A DNA stretch of 64,000 bases, taken from positions 45,373 through 109,372 of the forward strand of contig JAJZBX010000007.1 in NCBI GenBank assembly GCA_021846325.1, read 5' to 3'. The notes beneath the pieces were generated by a model, which did no database searches, had not been told where the DNA came from, and saw nothing but the letters and a program-made list of their open reading frames with translations. The position numbers and the translations under genes were made by a program. Numbering within the stretch: the stretch's first letter is position 1; each line of letters begins with the position of its first letter. The stretch comes from Actinomycetes bacterium (GTDB taxonomy: Bacteria; Actinomycetota; Acidimicrobiia; Acidimicrobiales; RAAP-2). Shown here in pieces: positions 9,431 through 17,367 of the stretch.

Positions 9431-9757
9431 ATGACGAGTCCCATTACCATCCTGACCGACGCCACGTTCGACGAGGTCATTGGTGCGGCCGATAAGCCAA
9501 TTCTCGTTGACTTCTGGGCGGAGTGGTGCGGTCCGTGCAAAATGATCGCCCCCATTTTGGAGCAGTTCTCGGTTGAGCAGGCCGACAAGTTCACAATCGG
9601 CAAATTGGACGTTGACGCGAACGTCGCCACCGCAACCAAGTTCTCGGTGATGAGTATTCCGACGCTGCTGCTCTTCAAAGAGGGCCACGTCGTCGCGCGA
9701 ATTGTTGGGGCCAAGCCCAAGGGCTCGCTCTTGCACGAGATCACCGCGTCCCTCTAA
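9431..9757 (+). CDS. trxA: Thioredoxin
   Basis: A 108-residue thioredoxin with the canonical WCGPCK active site (Cys33 and Cys36) and the cis-proline segment [11 protein letters not shown]. It reduces cytoplasmic disulfides using electrons from the TrxB encoded just upstream. The ribosome site GGAGGAAG lies about eight bases before ATG 9431. The cwlM-like gene begins within ten bases of the stop, as in the mycobacterial trxB2-trxC-cwlM order. Confidence 0.97.
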   Translation: MTSPITILTDATFDEVIGAADKPILVDFWAEWCGPCKMIAPILEQFSVEQADKFTIGKLDVDANVATATKFSVMSIPTLLLFKEGHVVARIVGAKPKGSLLHEITASL

Positions 9758-9762
9758 CTCCC

Positions 9763-10701
9763 CTGATCAAGACCCCACTCCGGCGTAACGACTCCGGACC
9801 ACGAGTCCAGGAGTTGCACGAACGACTGCAACGAATCGGCTACGCGGTGCTGACCGACGCGCCGACTTGCTACGGCGACGCGACGGCCGCGATGGTCGAG
9901 GCGTTCCAGCGCTCGCGCGGCCTGGCGATCACGGGTGAGGTTGACGCCACCACGTGGGCCAGGCTGTTAGAGGCCGGGTGGCACCTCGGCGATCGCCTTC
10001 TCTACCTCACGCGACCCCACCAACGCGGTGATGACGTCGCCGAGTTACAGGTTCGACTAGCGCAACTGGGCTTTGACCCCGGACGAATCGACGGAATCTT
10101 TGGCGCACTGCTGGATGGAGCGCTCGTCGACTTTCAGCGCAACCGCGCCCTCGAGCCGACTGGCACGCTCTCGCGGGCCACGCTCCTGGAACTCTGGCGC
10201 ATGACGTCCATCGCGCCGGATCGACACCTGGTCACCGACGCTCGTGACCGGGCCGGCTTCAACGAGGCTGTGATTAGCCTGGTCGTAGTGGCCGGCGACA
10301 CCGCGCTCGCGGACGCCGTGTCGCGATCCTGGACGGGACCGACCGAGTTGCTTCGCGTCGGGGCGACTGGCGCGAACGAGATCGCCGCCACGGCTAACGC
10401 GTCCAACGCTGGACTCGTCCTCTCCTTCGAGCTCAATCAGGCAATCAACGGCATTCACCTGCACTACTGGGCCAGTTACCGTTCGCATTCGAGGCGAGGC
10501 GAGCAGTTGGCCAGTGCGTTAGCGTCCGAGTTGGCCAACGCCTGCGACTTGCCGCGCGTTGAAGTGACCGGCATGGCGCTCCCGCTGCTGCGCGAAACCA
10601 AGATGACCACACTGCATATTGAACACGGTCACCACGAGGGCCAGATTGAGACGGTCGCAACCGTTATTTGCGCCCTTGTGACAAAAGTTCTCCACAACTA
10701 G
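9763..10701 (+). CDS. cwlM: CwlM-like protein: two peptidoglycan-binding domains and a degenerate amidase domain
   Basis: Two PG_binding_1 repeats (near residues 10-60 and 85-140, with VQELHERLQRIGY and VAELQVRLAQLGF) precede an Amidase_3-like domain. The first repeat needs codons upstream of TTG 9814, yet no ATG, GTG or TTG exists in frame there. CTG 9763 or ATC 9766, just after the trxA stop, is the likely start. The amidase zinc ligands look lost: the usual DPGHGG segment is replaced, VSIHAN reads LSFELN, and only the late LHIEHGHH glutamate region resembles the family. In mycobacteria CwlM is not a working amidase but a PknB substrate that activates MurA. The same role is inferred here, with PknB encoded at 54873. 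Confidence 0.78.
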   Translation: MIKTPLRRNDSGPRVQELHERLQRIGYAVLTDAPTCYGDATAAMVEAFQRSRGLAITGEVDATTWARLLEAGWHLGDRLLYLTRPHQRGDDVAELQVRLAQLGFDPGRIDGIFGALLDGALVDFQRNRALEPTGTLSRATLLELWRMTSIAPDRHLVTDARDRAGFNEAVISLVVVAGDTALADAVSRSWTGPTELLRVGATGANEIAATANASNAGLVLSFELNQAINGIHLHYWASYRSHSRRGEQLASALASELANACDLPRVEVTGMALPLLRETKMTTLHIEHGHHEGQIETVATVICALVTKVLHN

Positions 10702-10836
10702 GCAGTTTTGCTAGCCCATCGGGACCGGTAATACCAAGGAAATTTGGGCATTTTTACGACTTCACGGTGGTAACCCACAACTTCATCCACAAGTTGGGGA
10801 AAACTTCAAGGTAAGGGTTATGTTGAAGGTTGAGGG
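10702..10836. other. Intergenic spacer between convergent cwlM and parB, one DnaA-box-like site
   Basis: This 135-base AT-richer spacer separates two stop codons. TCATCCACA at 10783-10791 differs by one base from TTATCCACA. No stem-loop with a T-run is visible, and no gene fits. Confidence 0.4.
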
Positions 10837-11760
10837 TTACTTAGCCTGCGAAATGGCAATATAGAGCCGCTCCAGGTCGTCGAGGTCGGCAAAATCAATG
10901 ATGATGCGGCCATTTCGACCCTTCAGGTCGACGTGGACTCGCGTGCTGAGATAGTCCTCCAAGAGGTGCTCGAGTTCGGCAACGCTCGCGTCGGGAACGG
11001 GCCGCAGGCGCGGGGCGCCTGACACCTCGCGCAGCACGGGCTCTTCGGCGACCACGGGCTTGGGCTCCAAGAATGCCTTGACGGCCTCCTCGGTGGCTCG
11101 CACCGAGAGCTCGTTCTTGATGACGCGCGCCACCATCACTGCCTGCGCGTCGGCGTCGGTGATCGCCAAGAGCGACCGAGCGTGCCCCGCCGTTATATCG
11201 CCACTCACCAGTGCCGCCTGGGCCGCCTCACCAAGCTGGAGGAGTCGTAATGTATTCGTAACATTTGCTCGACTCTTACCCACCCGTTGGGCGACCTGCT
11301 CGTGCGTTAGATCAAATTCATCAATGAGCTGTTGGTACGCAGCTGCCTCCTCCAGCGAGTGAAGGTCAACACGATGCAAATTCTCCACGACGGCCTGCTC
11401 GAGCGACAGTCGATCATTGACGTCAACTTGAACCAGCACTGGGATGGTTTCCAAGCCGGCAATCACAGCGGCGCGCCAACGGCGCTCCCCCGCGATGAGT
11501 TCAAACATACTCTCGTCACCCTCAACCGGCCGTACTATGAGGGGCTGAAGCACGCCAAGCTCGCGAACCGACGACGCGAGCGCGTGAAGACTGTCGTCGT
11601 TGAAGGCCTTGCGGGGTTGGAACTGGTTGGGGCGTATCGCGGTGACCGGTATGCGACGTAGCGGGCCCCCAACCTCGACGTCCTGGTCTTCGACGGGTGC
11701 ATCTGCCGTATCCGGAATAAGCGCACCGAGGCCTTTTCCTAATCCTGGTTTCCTAGCCAT
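10837..11760 (-). CDS. parB: Chromosome-partitioning protein ParB
   Basis: A 307-residue CTP-dependent DNA clamp that loads at parS and spreads. An N-terminal basic segment (RKPGLGKGLGALIPD) that contacts ParA is followed by the CTP-binding region with GERRWRA, then a helix-turn-helix (LTHEQVAQRVGKSRANVTNTL) and a C-terminal dimerisation part. It overlaps the parA stop by eight bases, so the two are co-translated. Five matching parS sites lie 0.9 to 2.2 kb upstream. It acts on the origin region together with ParA. Confidence 0.97.
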   Translation of the reverse strand: MARKPGLGKGLGALIPDTADAPVEDQDVEVGGPLRRIPVTAIRPNQFQPRKAFNDDSLHALASSVRELGVLQPLIVRPVEGDESMFELIAGERRWRAAVIAGLETIPVLVQVDVNDRLSLEQAVVENLHRVDLHSLEEAAAYQQLIDEFDLTHEQVAQRVGKSRANVTNTLRLLQLGEAAQAALVSGDITAGHARSLLAITDADAQAVMVARVIKNELSVRATEEAVKAFLEPKPVVAEEPVLREVSGAPRLRPVPDASVAELEHLLEDYLSTRVHVDLKGRNGRIIIDFADLDDLERLYIAISQAK

Positions 11761-12526
11761 TCATGATCTCCTCCGCTAGTGCGCGATACGACTTTGCACC
11801 CTTCGAGTTAGGATCGAAGTAGGTGATGGGTTGTCCAAATGAGGGTGCTTCGGCCAGTCGCACCGTACGGGGGATCACCGTTCGGCACAACTCGTCGGGG
11901 AAGTGTCGCCGGACTTCTGCTGCGACATCAGTGGAAAGCGTATTACGCGAGTCGTACATCGTCAAGATGACCTTCGAAATTCGCAGCGTGGGGTTCAAGT
12001 TACGCTGCACGAGGTCAACGATCCGCTGGAGTTGGGTGAGTCCCTCGAGTGCGTAAAACTCGGTCTGAACTGGAACCATAATTTCCGTCGCCGCAGCGAA
12101 CGCGTTGATGGTGATGAGTCCGAGCGATGGCGGGCAGTCAATGAAGATGTAGTCGAATTCACCATCGACTGACGCGAGCGCCCGCTTGAGCCGAAGTTCA
12201 CGCGAGATCACCGACGTGAGCTCCTGCTCGACACCAGCCAGATCGAGGGTTGCTGGTGCGACGAACAGATTGTTGAAGCCCGTCGGTTCGACAATGTCAA
12301 CCATAGGCACATCGTTGAGCAGCACGTCGTACACCGACCGTTCGAACTTTCGTCCATCGACACCTAAGCCGGTCGTTGCGTTACCTTGGGGATCCAGATC
12401 AACCACGAGAACACGCTTGTCACGCTGTGCGAGGGCCGCACCCAGCGACGTTGTCGTGGTCGTTTTACCTACCCCACCCTTTTGATTGGCCACGGCGAAA
12501 ATTCTCATCGCTCCATCGTCCGCCAT
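11753..12526 (-). CDS. parA: Chromosome-partitioning ATPase ParA
   Basis: A 257-residue Walker-type ATPase. The deviant Walker A motif KGGVGKTTTT (about residues 16-25), the switch region VVDLDPQGNATTGLG and Walker B (FIDCPPSLGLITINA) are clear. It forms gradients on the nucleoid that move ParB-bound origins. ATG 12526 is preceded by AGGAAGAGG at good spacing. An internal ATG at 12508, right before IFAVANQKGG, is a shorter alternative. The upstream side opens into the gene-free parS region. Confidence 0.97.
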   Translation of the reverse strand: MADDGAMRIFAVANQKGGVGKTTTTTSLGAALAQRDKRVLVVDLDPQGNATTGLGVDGRKFERSVYDVLLNDVPMVDIVEPTGFNNLFVAPATLDLAGVEQELTSVISRELRLKRALASVDGEFDYIFIDCPPSLGLITINAFAAATEIMVPVQTEFYALEGLTQLQRIVDLVQRNLNPTLRISKVILTMYDSRNTLSTDVAAEVRRHFPDELCRTVIPRTVRLAEAPSFGQPITYFDPNSKGAKSYRALAEEIMNG

Positions 12527-12612
12527 AAGCCTCTTCCTGCACTAAGGACCGTTGACATCCCCATCAGTCCCCTGTCATTCAACTCTGTTTTAGGTAGGTC
12601 GTCAAGTATCGA

Positions 12613-12628
12613 TGTTTCACGTGAAACA
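12613..12628. promoter_or_regulatory. parS: parS site 1
   Basis: TGTTTCACGTGAAACA is a perfect 16-base palindrome identical to the actinobacterial ParB-binding consensus. It lies 87 bases upstream of the parA start. Confidence 0.93.
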
Positions 12629-12756
12629 TCGATCGTACACGCCATCGATGTCGTCGGCGGAAATCTAACGCCACGCCTTGATAATCCCTTGATTCATTGA
12701 GTGATTCAACTTTTCCGATCGGGGAGCAGTGAATTTAGATTCGAATGTTGATCCTA

Positions 12757-12772
12757 TGTTTCACGTGAAACA
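12757..12772. promoter_or_regulatory. parS: parS site 2
   Basis: A second perfect copy of TGTTTCACGTGAAACA, 144 bases from site 1, centre to centre. Confidence 0.93.
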
Positions 12773-13079
12773 TCCGAGGTTCCACGCTCATCACCACCCA
12801 CTGAAACCGATAGCGCCGCACGATATCAACGGATCGAGAAGACCCTCACCACGACCTCACTCGGCCATCAGCCAGACGGCATCACACCAGTGAAGCCTCG
12901 CTATGGATACTCGACTGCGGACTCACTGTTTCACTCGAGATCGCCGGTAGCTGTGCCGTTGTCAACCAAAGTCCCGACTGCGATCATCGCATCGTTCTCC
13001 GGGTCGATCAATGCGTCAATCGAGAAGATGTCTGGGCGGGGGATGACCGTGGCACCACTCGAAAGTCCCAGCGGCACTT

Positions 13080-13095
13080 TATTTCACGTGAAACA
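13080..13095. promoter_or_regulatory. parS: parS site 3 (imperfect)
   Basis: TATTTCACGTGAAACA matches the parS consensus except for one outer base in the left arm. The core TTTCACGTGAAA is intact, so ParB binding is likely though perhaps weaker. Confidence 0.8.
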
Positions 13096-13839
13096 GTCGC
13101 CTCATTAGTTGCCTGCTGCTCAACGTGAAGACGTACGCGCATCCGTACGCCGAAGGCACTGTTCAGTCTCCCACCTCAACTCACCGAATTGTCCGAGTCG
13201 TGGCGGGGGAGTCGCGCAACTGGCGACATCCTCCGACTAGGCGAAAGGGTACGCCAACGAAGCGGAACGCACTTCTATACGAAAGTGGCTTCTCGTGCCG
13301 AACGGCTTTTGGGTACCCCGGTTACCGGGACACCCGTGAGTAGCATGGCGACCATTTCGCCCTAGCGACGCGATACGCGTAGAACAAGAACGTACGATTG
13401 GCCTTCTATCGGTAATGTTTGATGTCCGCAGATCAGCGAGAGTGGCGCAGCGCCGTCGTTGCAATCCAGCGGGAATCTACCCCCCTATCCGCGACATCAC
13501 TGGCCGCCCTAACGGGGGGGTTGGATGGGTACACCCGTCCAGCGACACCCGCGTGACGCGATTGAAGGTCCAGGTACCCAAGCACCACCACCTAATCTTG
13601 GGGTGACCAAGCGATCAACCCTCGACTATTGGATATGGTCCGGGCCGATTGCATAGGCTGCTACCGCTGGCGGCAAAACCTACGCTCGACGCCACTGAGT
13701 GGCTATTCCAGCAATCTCGCACGTTTTGGCTAGTTGATGGTCCTACAGCAATGTCGGGATCTTGATCCAGACTCGATCAGCCATCGCCATGGTCGAACAC
13801 AGTCCACGACATGAGACCGAACTGACACGAGAAGCACAT

Positions 13840-13855
13840 TGTTTCACGTGAAACA
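13840..13855. promoter_or_regulatory. parS: parS site 4
   Basis: A perfect TGTTTCACGTGAAACA palindrome about 100 bases before the rsmG stop codon. Confidence 0.93.
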
Positions 13856-13934
13856 TCGCTTCTCATCACGTGTGACCGGGTGGTGCCCAGTTGTCGAGAC
13901 ACCGTTCGAACGGTGCAACGTGTCACCTAGAGAA

Positions 13935-13950
13935 TGTTTCACGTGAAACA
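13935..13950. promoter_or_regulatory. parS: parS site 5
   Basis: A perfect TGTTTCACGTGAAACA palindrome immediately adjoining the rsmG stop codon, 95 bases from site 4, centre to centre. Confidence 0.93.
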
Positions 13951-14568
13951 TCAGAACAGTGGGCGCTTCTTCGGAATTCCTGATGAACGCGGGTACGTCG
14001 AAGGGGTTGCACTCACTTTGCGAATCACTTGGAATCCCGCTCGATCACGGACCGCACCGTAGACTTCCAGTCCCAGCAGACCTAGACCCGCGACACTCCA
14101 TCGCTCACGACTTTGGGGTGGCTCTGACACAATCAGCAGGCCACCGATGTTGAGTAAACGTGCGGCGCACTCAGCGGTCGTTGCCGGAGAACCAAATGAG
14201 CGTGAAGTCACCAGATCGAACTGGGAATCTCCCCGACGCTCTCGAGCCAAGTCTTCCGCTCGACCGCGCCACACTTCTCCGACGGCGGGTACGTCGGGCC
14301 AGGCCAGCACCTCACCAATGAATTTGGTGCGCCTCTCCATTGAGTCGAGTAGTACGGTTCGCTGGTTCCAGTGGTCGAGCAGAATGAGTCCCGGCACACC
14401 ACCACCACTGCCTAGATCCAATACGTTGTGGGGCGCGTCAGGCCGAAAGTTGGCCCACGCGTCAATAAAGCCACGTGAGTGTTCGATCTGGAACTCGACC
14501 GACTTCGGTCCTAAAAAGCCTCGCGCCCTCGACTCCTCGAGGGCGCGACGCAACCATAGTGATGTCAC
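13951..14568 (-). CDS. rsmG: 16S rRNA (guanine-527-N7) methyltransferase
   Basis: Methylates G527 of 16S rRNA using S-adenosylmethionine. The SAM motif NVLDLGSGGGVPGLILLDHW, the second motif VVLLDSMERRTKFIGEVL and the catalytic-loop segment VTSRSFGSPATTAECAARLL fit GidB/RsmG, and 205 residues is standard. The start is GTG 14568, 11 bases after the jag stop, within the conserved leftward rpmH-rnpA-yidD-yidC-jag-rsmG series. The stop touches parS site 5. Confidence 0.95.
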   Translation of the reverse strand: MTSLWLRRALEESRARGFLGPKSVEFQIEHSRGFIDAWANFRPDAPHNVLDLGSGGGVPGLILLDHWNQRTVLLDSMERRTKFIGEVLAWPDVPAVGEVWRGRAEDLARERRGDSQFDLVTSRSFGSPATTAECAARLLNIGGLLIVSEPPQSRERWSVAGLGLLGLEVYGAVRDRAGFQVIRKVSATPSTYPRSSGIPKKRPLF

Positions 14569-14579
14569 GATTCGTTTGG

Positions 14580-15494
14580 CTATGCGGGTGCAATCACCAC
14601 GAAACGGCGAGGCTCGTCGCCTTCCGAACGAGTGACGACCGTTTCGAGGCCATTCAACGCATCGTGAATGGCCTTGCGATCGGCGGCAGACATTGGCTCC
14701 AGAGCTCGCTCTTCACCGGTTTCCACCACCTCCTCGGCAACCTTCTGCGCGAATCGACCAAGTGCCGCAACTCGCCGCTCCCGGTAACGAGCGACATCAA
14801 CCAGTATTCGGTCGGTCCGCCCCGTACTCTTAGCTTGAACGACGGTACGCGTCACTTCCTGCAGCGCTTGCAGCGTCATTCCCCTGGGTCCTACCAGGAT
14901 GCCCAGTTCGGTTGGCGGATCTGCGTCAATCGCCAGCTCGACGGTCTCCTCGTCGAGTTCCCGCGCGGTAACTGCTGCCGTAATCCCCATCGATGCCAGC
15001 AATCCCTTCAGGAACTCCTGGGCAATTACACCTTGTTCGGCTAGAGACATTCCCTCGGCCACTGTGTCCTCCTCTTTCGGACTCTTCTCGACCCTTGGGG
15101 TCTCCTTCTCTTTGACTACCTTCTTGGGGTGACTGTCACCCTGGTGGTTCTTTTCCTTCTTCTCCTTGGGCGTTCGGCTCTGGTCCACCTTCCCACTGCC
15201 CCCACCCCGACGACCACTCGGTTCGTCTGACTTGCGACCATGCTGCCTCTCGGGACCGGTGCCGCCACGAGCCTTGTCATCACGGCCACCGGACCGACGA
15301 ATTCGCTTCGGTCGTGGCCCGGACGGGCGAACCCTGGCGCGAACCCTGGCTTCACCCTTGACGCGTCCAAAGAGTCCCGTCTTGGGCTCTTCCAAGATCT
15401 CTATTTCGGCATCATCCTTGGTTACGCCGAGGTGCGCGAGCGCCAAGCTCGTTGCCTCGTCAATGGACTTTCCTGTTGTTTCCACCCAATCCAT
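14580..15494 (-). CDS. jag: Jag/KhpB RNA-binding protein
   Basis: A 304-residue protein with three parts: an N-terminal Jag-N domain (WVETTGKSIDEATSLALAHL and KTGLFGRVKGEARV), a long charged linker (about residues 60-150, full of Lys, Arg, Glu and Gly), and C-terminal KH and R3H domains (VGPRGMTLQALQEV, then RYRERRVAALGRFAQKVAEE). In firmicutes this protein (KhpB/EloR) binds RNA and affects cell elongation. It is the immediate neighbour of yidC, three bases away, as is usual. The linker is notably longer and more repetitive than in firmicute members. Confidence 0.94.
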   Translation of the reverse strand: MDWVETTGKSIDEATSLALAHLGVTKDDAEIEILEEPKTGLFGRVKGEARVRARVRPSGPRPKRIRRSGGRDDKARGGTGPERQHGRKSDEPSGRRGGGSGKVDQSRTPKEKKEKNHQGDSHPKKVVKEKETPRVEKSPKEEDTVAEGMSLAEQGVIAQEFLKGLLASMGITAAVTARELDEETVELAIDADPPTELGILVGPRGMTLQALQEVTRTVVQAKSTGRTDRILVDVARYRERRVAALGRFAQKVAEEVVETGEERALEPMSAADRKAIHDALNGLETVVTRSEGDEPRRFVVIAPA

Positions 15495-15497
15495 GGG

Positions 15498-16448
15498 TTA
15501 ACGCGCCTTTCTCTTCCGCTTAGACCGTGATCTCGTCTGTGGTTGCGGCTTGATGGTTGATGGTTTTTTCTCGGGGGCTGGGGCTGGCGCCGGCGCAGCC
15601 TTCGTCGGTTCCGAATCAGTCGACTCCGACTTACCAGCTGCAGGAATTTCGCGCTCGCGCTCTTTGTTCGGGTTGGAGACACCAGCGCGAAACATCAGGT
15701 CCTGGGTGATGATCCTGATGATGGTTGACACGATCATGTACAAGACGACCGCCGAGGGAATCACGATGTAGAAGTACGCGAAGAAGATCGGCAGAAAACG
15801 CTGGAGTGCTTGCTGCTGGCTCGGCATCGCCTGGCCACTCTTCTTGTTGCGATTATTCATTTGGGCCATTTGGAAGTACTGCAACCCAACGGCAACGGCC
15901 ACCATCACGAAGAATGGAATCGCTGCGCCAACCGAGGAGTGGTGGCTGAATGGCTTAAGGTTCAAATCGATGCCAAACGCGTTGATCTGTCCATGAGACG
16001 CCACGAGGTTGTGGTACATCTTCGACGTCGTGGGGATGTAACGCGGCTGCACGACACCGGCCGGCGTAATGTTCGCCAACCCCTTAATAACACTATACAA
16101 AATAAATAGAAATGGTGCCTGAAGCAGCACGGGTAGACAGCCACCGACGGGGTTGGCACCCTCTTCCTTGTAGAGCCGCATCAACTCTTCATTGAGGGTT
16201 TGGCGGTTCTCGGGTCCCTTGTATTTCTGCTGTAGTTTCTTGATCTCCGGCTGCAGCTTCTGCATGGCCATCATCGACTTGGTGCTTTTGACGGTGAACG
16301 GCGTCAGTGCACCCATAATCACGATTGTGAGCAGGGTGATCGCGACCGCGTAGTTGGGGACCAGCCCGTAGAGAAACGCCAGGATCCAACCAAAGAGGTG
16401 AAAGATCGGCTGGAAGATTGAACCGATGGTGTGGGTGATTGACGCCAT
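15498..16448 (-). CDS. yidC: Membrane protein insertase YidC
   Basis: A 316-residue Gram-positive-type insertase that places proteins in the cytoplasmic membrane alone or with SecYEG. The first transmembrane segment (FHLFGWILAFLYGLVPNYAVAITLL) leads to the cytoplasmic loop with the basic hairpin (KSTKSMMAMQKLQPEIKKLQ, KYKGPENRQTLNEELMRLYKEEG), NPVGGCLPVLLQAPFLFILY and further helices. The tail is very rich in Pro, Ala, Lys and Arg (PAPAPAPEKKP to KRKRKAR), probably ribosome-contacting. Its ATG shares one base with the yidD stop (TAATG). Confidence 0.96.
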   Translation of the reverse strand: MASITHTIGSIFQPIFHLFGWILAFLYGLVPNYAVAITLLTIVIMGALTPFTVKSTKSMMAMQKLQPEIKKLQQKYKGPENRQTLNEELMRLYKEEGANPVGGCLPVLLQAPFLFILYSVIKGLANITPAGVVQPRYIPTTSKMYHNLVASHGQINAFGIDLNLKPFSHHSSVGAAIPFFVMVAVAVGLQYFQMAQMNNRNKKSGQAMPSQQQALQRFLPIFFAYFYIVIPSAVVLYMIVSTIIRIITQDLMFRAGVSNPNKEREREIPAAGKSESTDSEPTKAAPAPAPAPEKKPSTIKPQPQTRSRSKRKRKAR

Positions 16449-16753
16449 TACTTCCAGCTCCTTGTACTACGCCGGGCTTGGGGGACGAGGTCGATGCCGT
16501 GCGGTCCCAGTGGCCGACACCGCACGACCCTTCGAACGGCCAGCCACAGCCCGTACCGAGCCCCGTGAACCGATAGGGCCTCGAGCGCGTAGTTTGAGCA
16601 CGAAGGGTAGAAGCGACACGGTGACGGTCGTCCGCTACTCACGCGCTGATACGCCTTGATCAACTGACTGGCGGCGCGAGCCGGCCTCGATGGGCTACCT
16701 GAGGAGTCGGGCGTTCTTGATCGCGCCGTGAAGATGCCGTCGGAGTTCGTCAT
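16448..16753 (-). CDS. yidD: Membrane protein insertion efficiency factor YidD
   Basis: A small YidD protein with the family core: SQLIKAYQRV, CRFYPSCSNYALEALSVHG and VRCRPLGPHGIDLVP. The cysteine pattern and central motif are intact. The open frame begins at ATG 16753 and would overlap the rnpA end by 59 bases. A TTG at 16663 gives a 71-residue protein starting MIKAYQR without overlap, but that trims the usual N-terminal amphipathic part. Start therefore uncertain. It is thought to help YidC-dependent insertion. Stop shares a base with the yidC start. Confidence 0.88.
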   Translation of the reverse strand: MTNSDGIFTARSRTPDSSGSPSRPARAASQLIKAYQRVSSGRPSPCRFYPSCSNYALEALSVHGARYGLWLAVRRVVRCRPLGPHGIDLVPQARRSTRSWK

Positions 16754-17027
16754 AGGAGAGGTTTCCAGTCTCTATTGCACATTTGATCAGGTATGTTCCT
16801 GGTTTGATGGACGAGCCACACTCGTCCAAAATCGATCGCAGTCGGCGGCGGATTCGATTGCGTGCCACGGCGTTGCCGACCTTGCGACTGATCGCGTAGG
16901 CGGCGGCCACTCCATCGTCATCGGCCGTGCTCTCAACGTAGACGATGCGCAGCGGTCCACTTCGTCCCCGCGCCGTGGGCGTCGAGAGTCGAGCGAACTG
17001 CCGTCGGGTCTGAACCCGATCGGGCAC
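16695..17027 (-). CDS. rnpA: Ribonuclease P protein component
   Basis: The 110-residue protein subunit of RNase P, which matures tRNA 5' ends. The family signature AISRKVGNAVARNRIRRRLR (residues about 45-65) is intact and the protein is strongly basic. The start is GTG 17027, four bases after the rpmH stop. The RNA subunit gene rnpB is not in this window. Confidence 0.95.
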   Translation of the reverse strand: MPDRVQTRRQFARLSTPTARGRSGPLRIVYVESTADDDGVAAAYAISRKVGNAVARNRIRRRLRSILDECGSSIKPGTYLIKCAIETGNLSYDELRRHLHGAIKNARLLR

Positions 17028-17030
17028 CGC

Positions 17031-17165
17031 TCACACCGTTAACTGGTGACGGCCCTTGGCCCGTCGAGCCTTGAGCACCGCGCGTCCCGCCCGAGTTCGC
17101 ATTCGCGACCGAAAACCATGGGTTTTCGCGCGCTTACGCTTGTTTGGTTGATACGTCCGCTTCAC
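17031..17165 (-). CDS. rpmH: 50S ribosomal protein L34
   Basis: A 44-residue protein starting at GTG 17165 and reading [19 protein letters not shown], with a very basic remainder ending GRHQLTV. This is the complete L34 sequence pattern. It heads the leftward rpmH-rnpA-yidD-yidC-jag-rsmG run and diverges from dnaA, the classical origin arrangement. Confidence 0.97.
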   Translation of the reverse strand: MKRTYQPNKRKRAKTHGFRSRMRTRAGRAVLKARRAKGRHQLTV

Positions 17166-17367
17166 AGAATCCTCTTCTCACACGATGTCGCAATCGCTTC
17201 GCGACACCCCCTGGGGGTGGCGAGCGCTACTGGGTGCCATCCTACCGCACCCTGCGAACCCTCCCGCTTGGCCGTGAACGGTGTAACGTGACTATTCCGA
17301 GACGGTAGGGCAGTTTGAACGCCATACGCCTGTGGAAAATGTCGACGTTGACTTGTGGAGGAACATT
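17166..17367. promoter_or_regulatory. rpmH-dnaA divergent control region
   Basis: About 200 bases between divergent starts must hold both promoters. A GC-rich inverted repeat (ACCCCC and GGGGGT around 17206-17218) lies on the rpmH side. TGTGGAAAA at 17331-17339 is a DnaA-box-like 9-mer one base off consensus, just before dnaA, and suits DnaA autoregulation. No open frame is credible here. Confidence 0.5.

Larger units (their letters stand above)
12527..13950. other. Gene-free 1.4 kb region between parA and rsmG carrying the parS cluster
   Basis: No convincing gene is present on either strand. Codon use is unlike the neighbours, base composition is visibly less GC-rich, and short open frames run straight through the parS palindromes. 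The stretch holds five copies of the ParB site, listed separately. A 48-codon leftward frame (GTG 13077 to stop 12931, with a DALIDPENDAMIAVGT segment) looks protein-like but has no ribosome site and is not called. The parA promoter must lie at its left end. The region is probably a centromere and possibly the decayed site of former genes. Confidence 0.7.
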
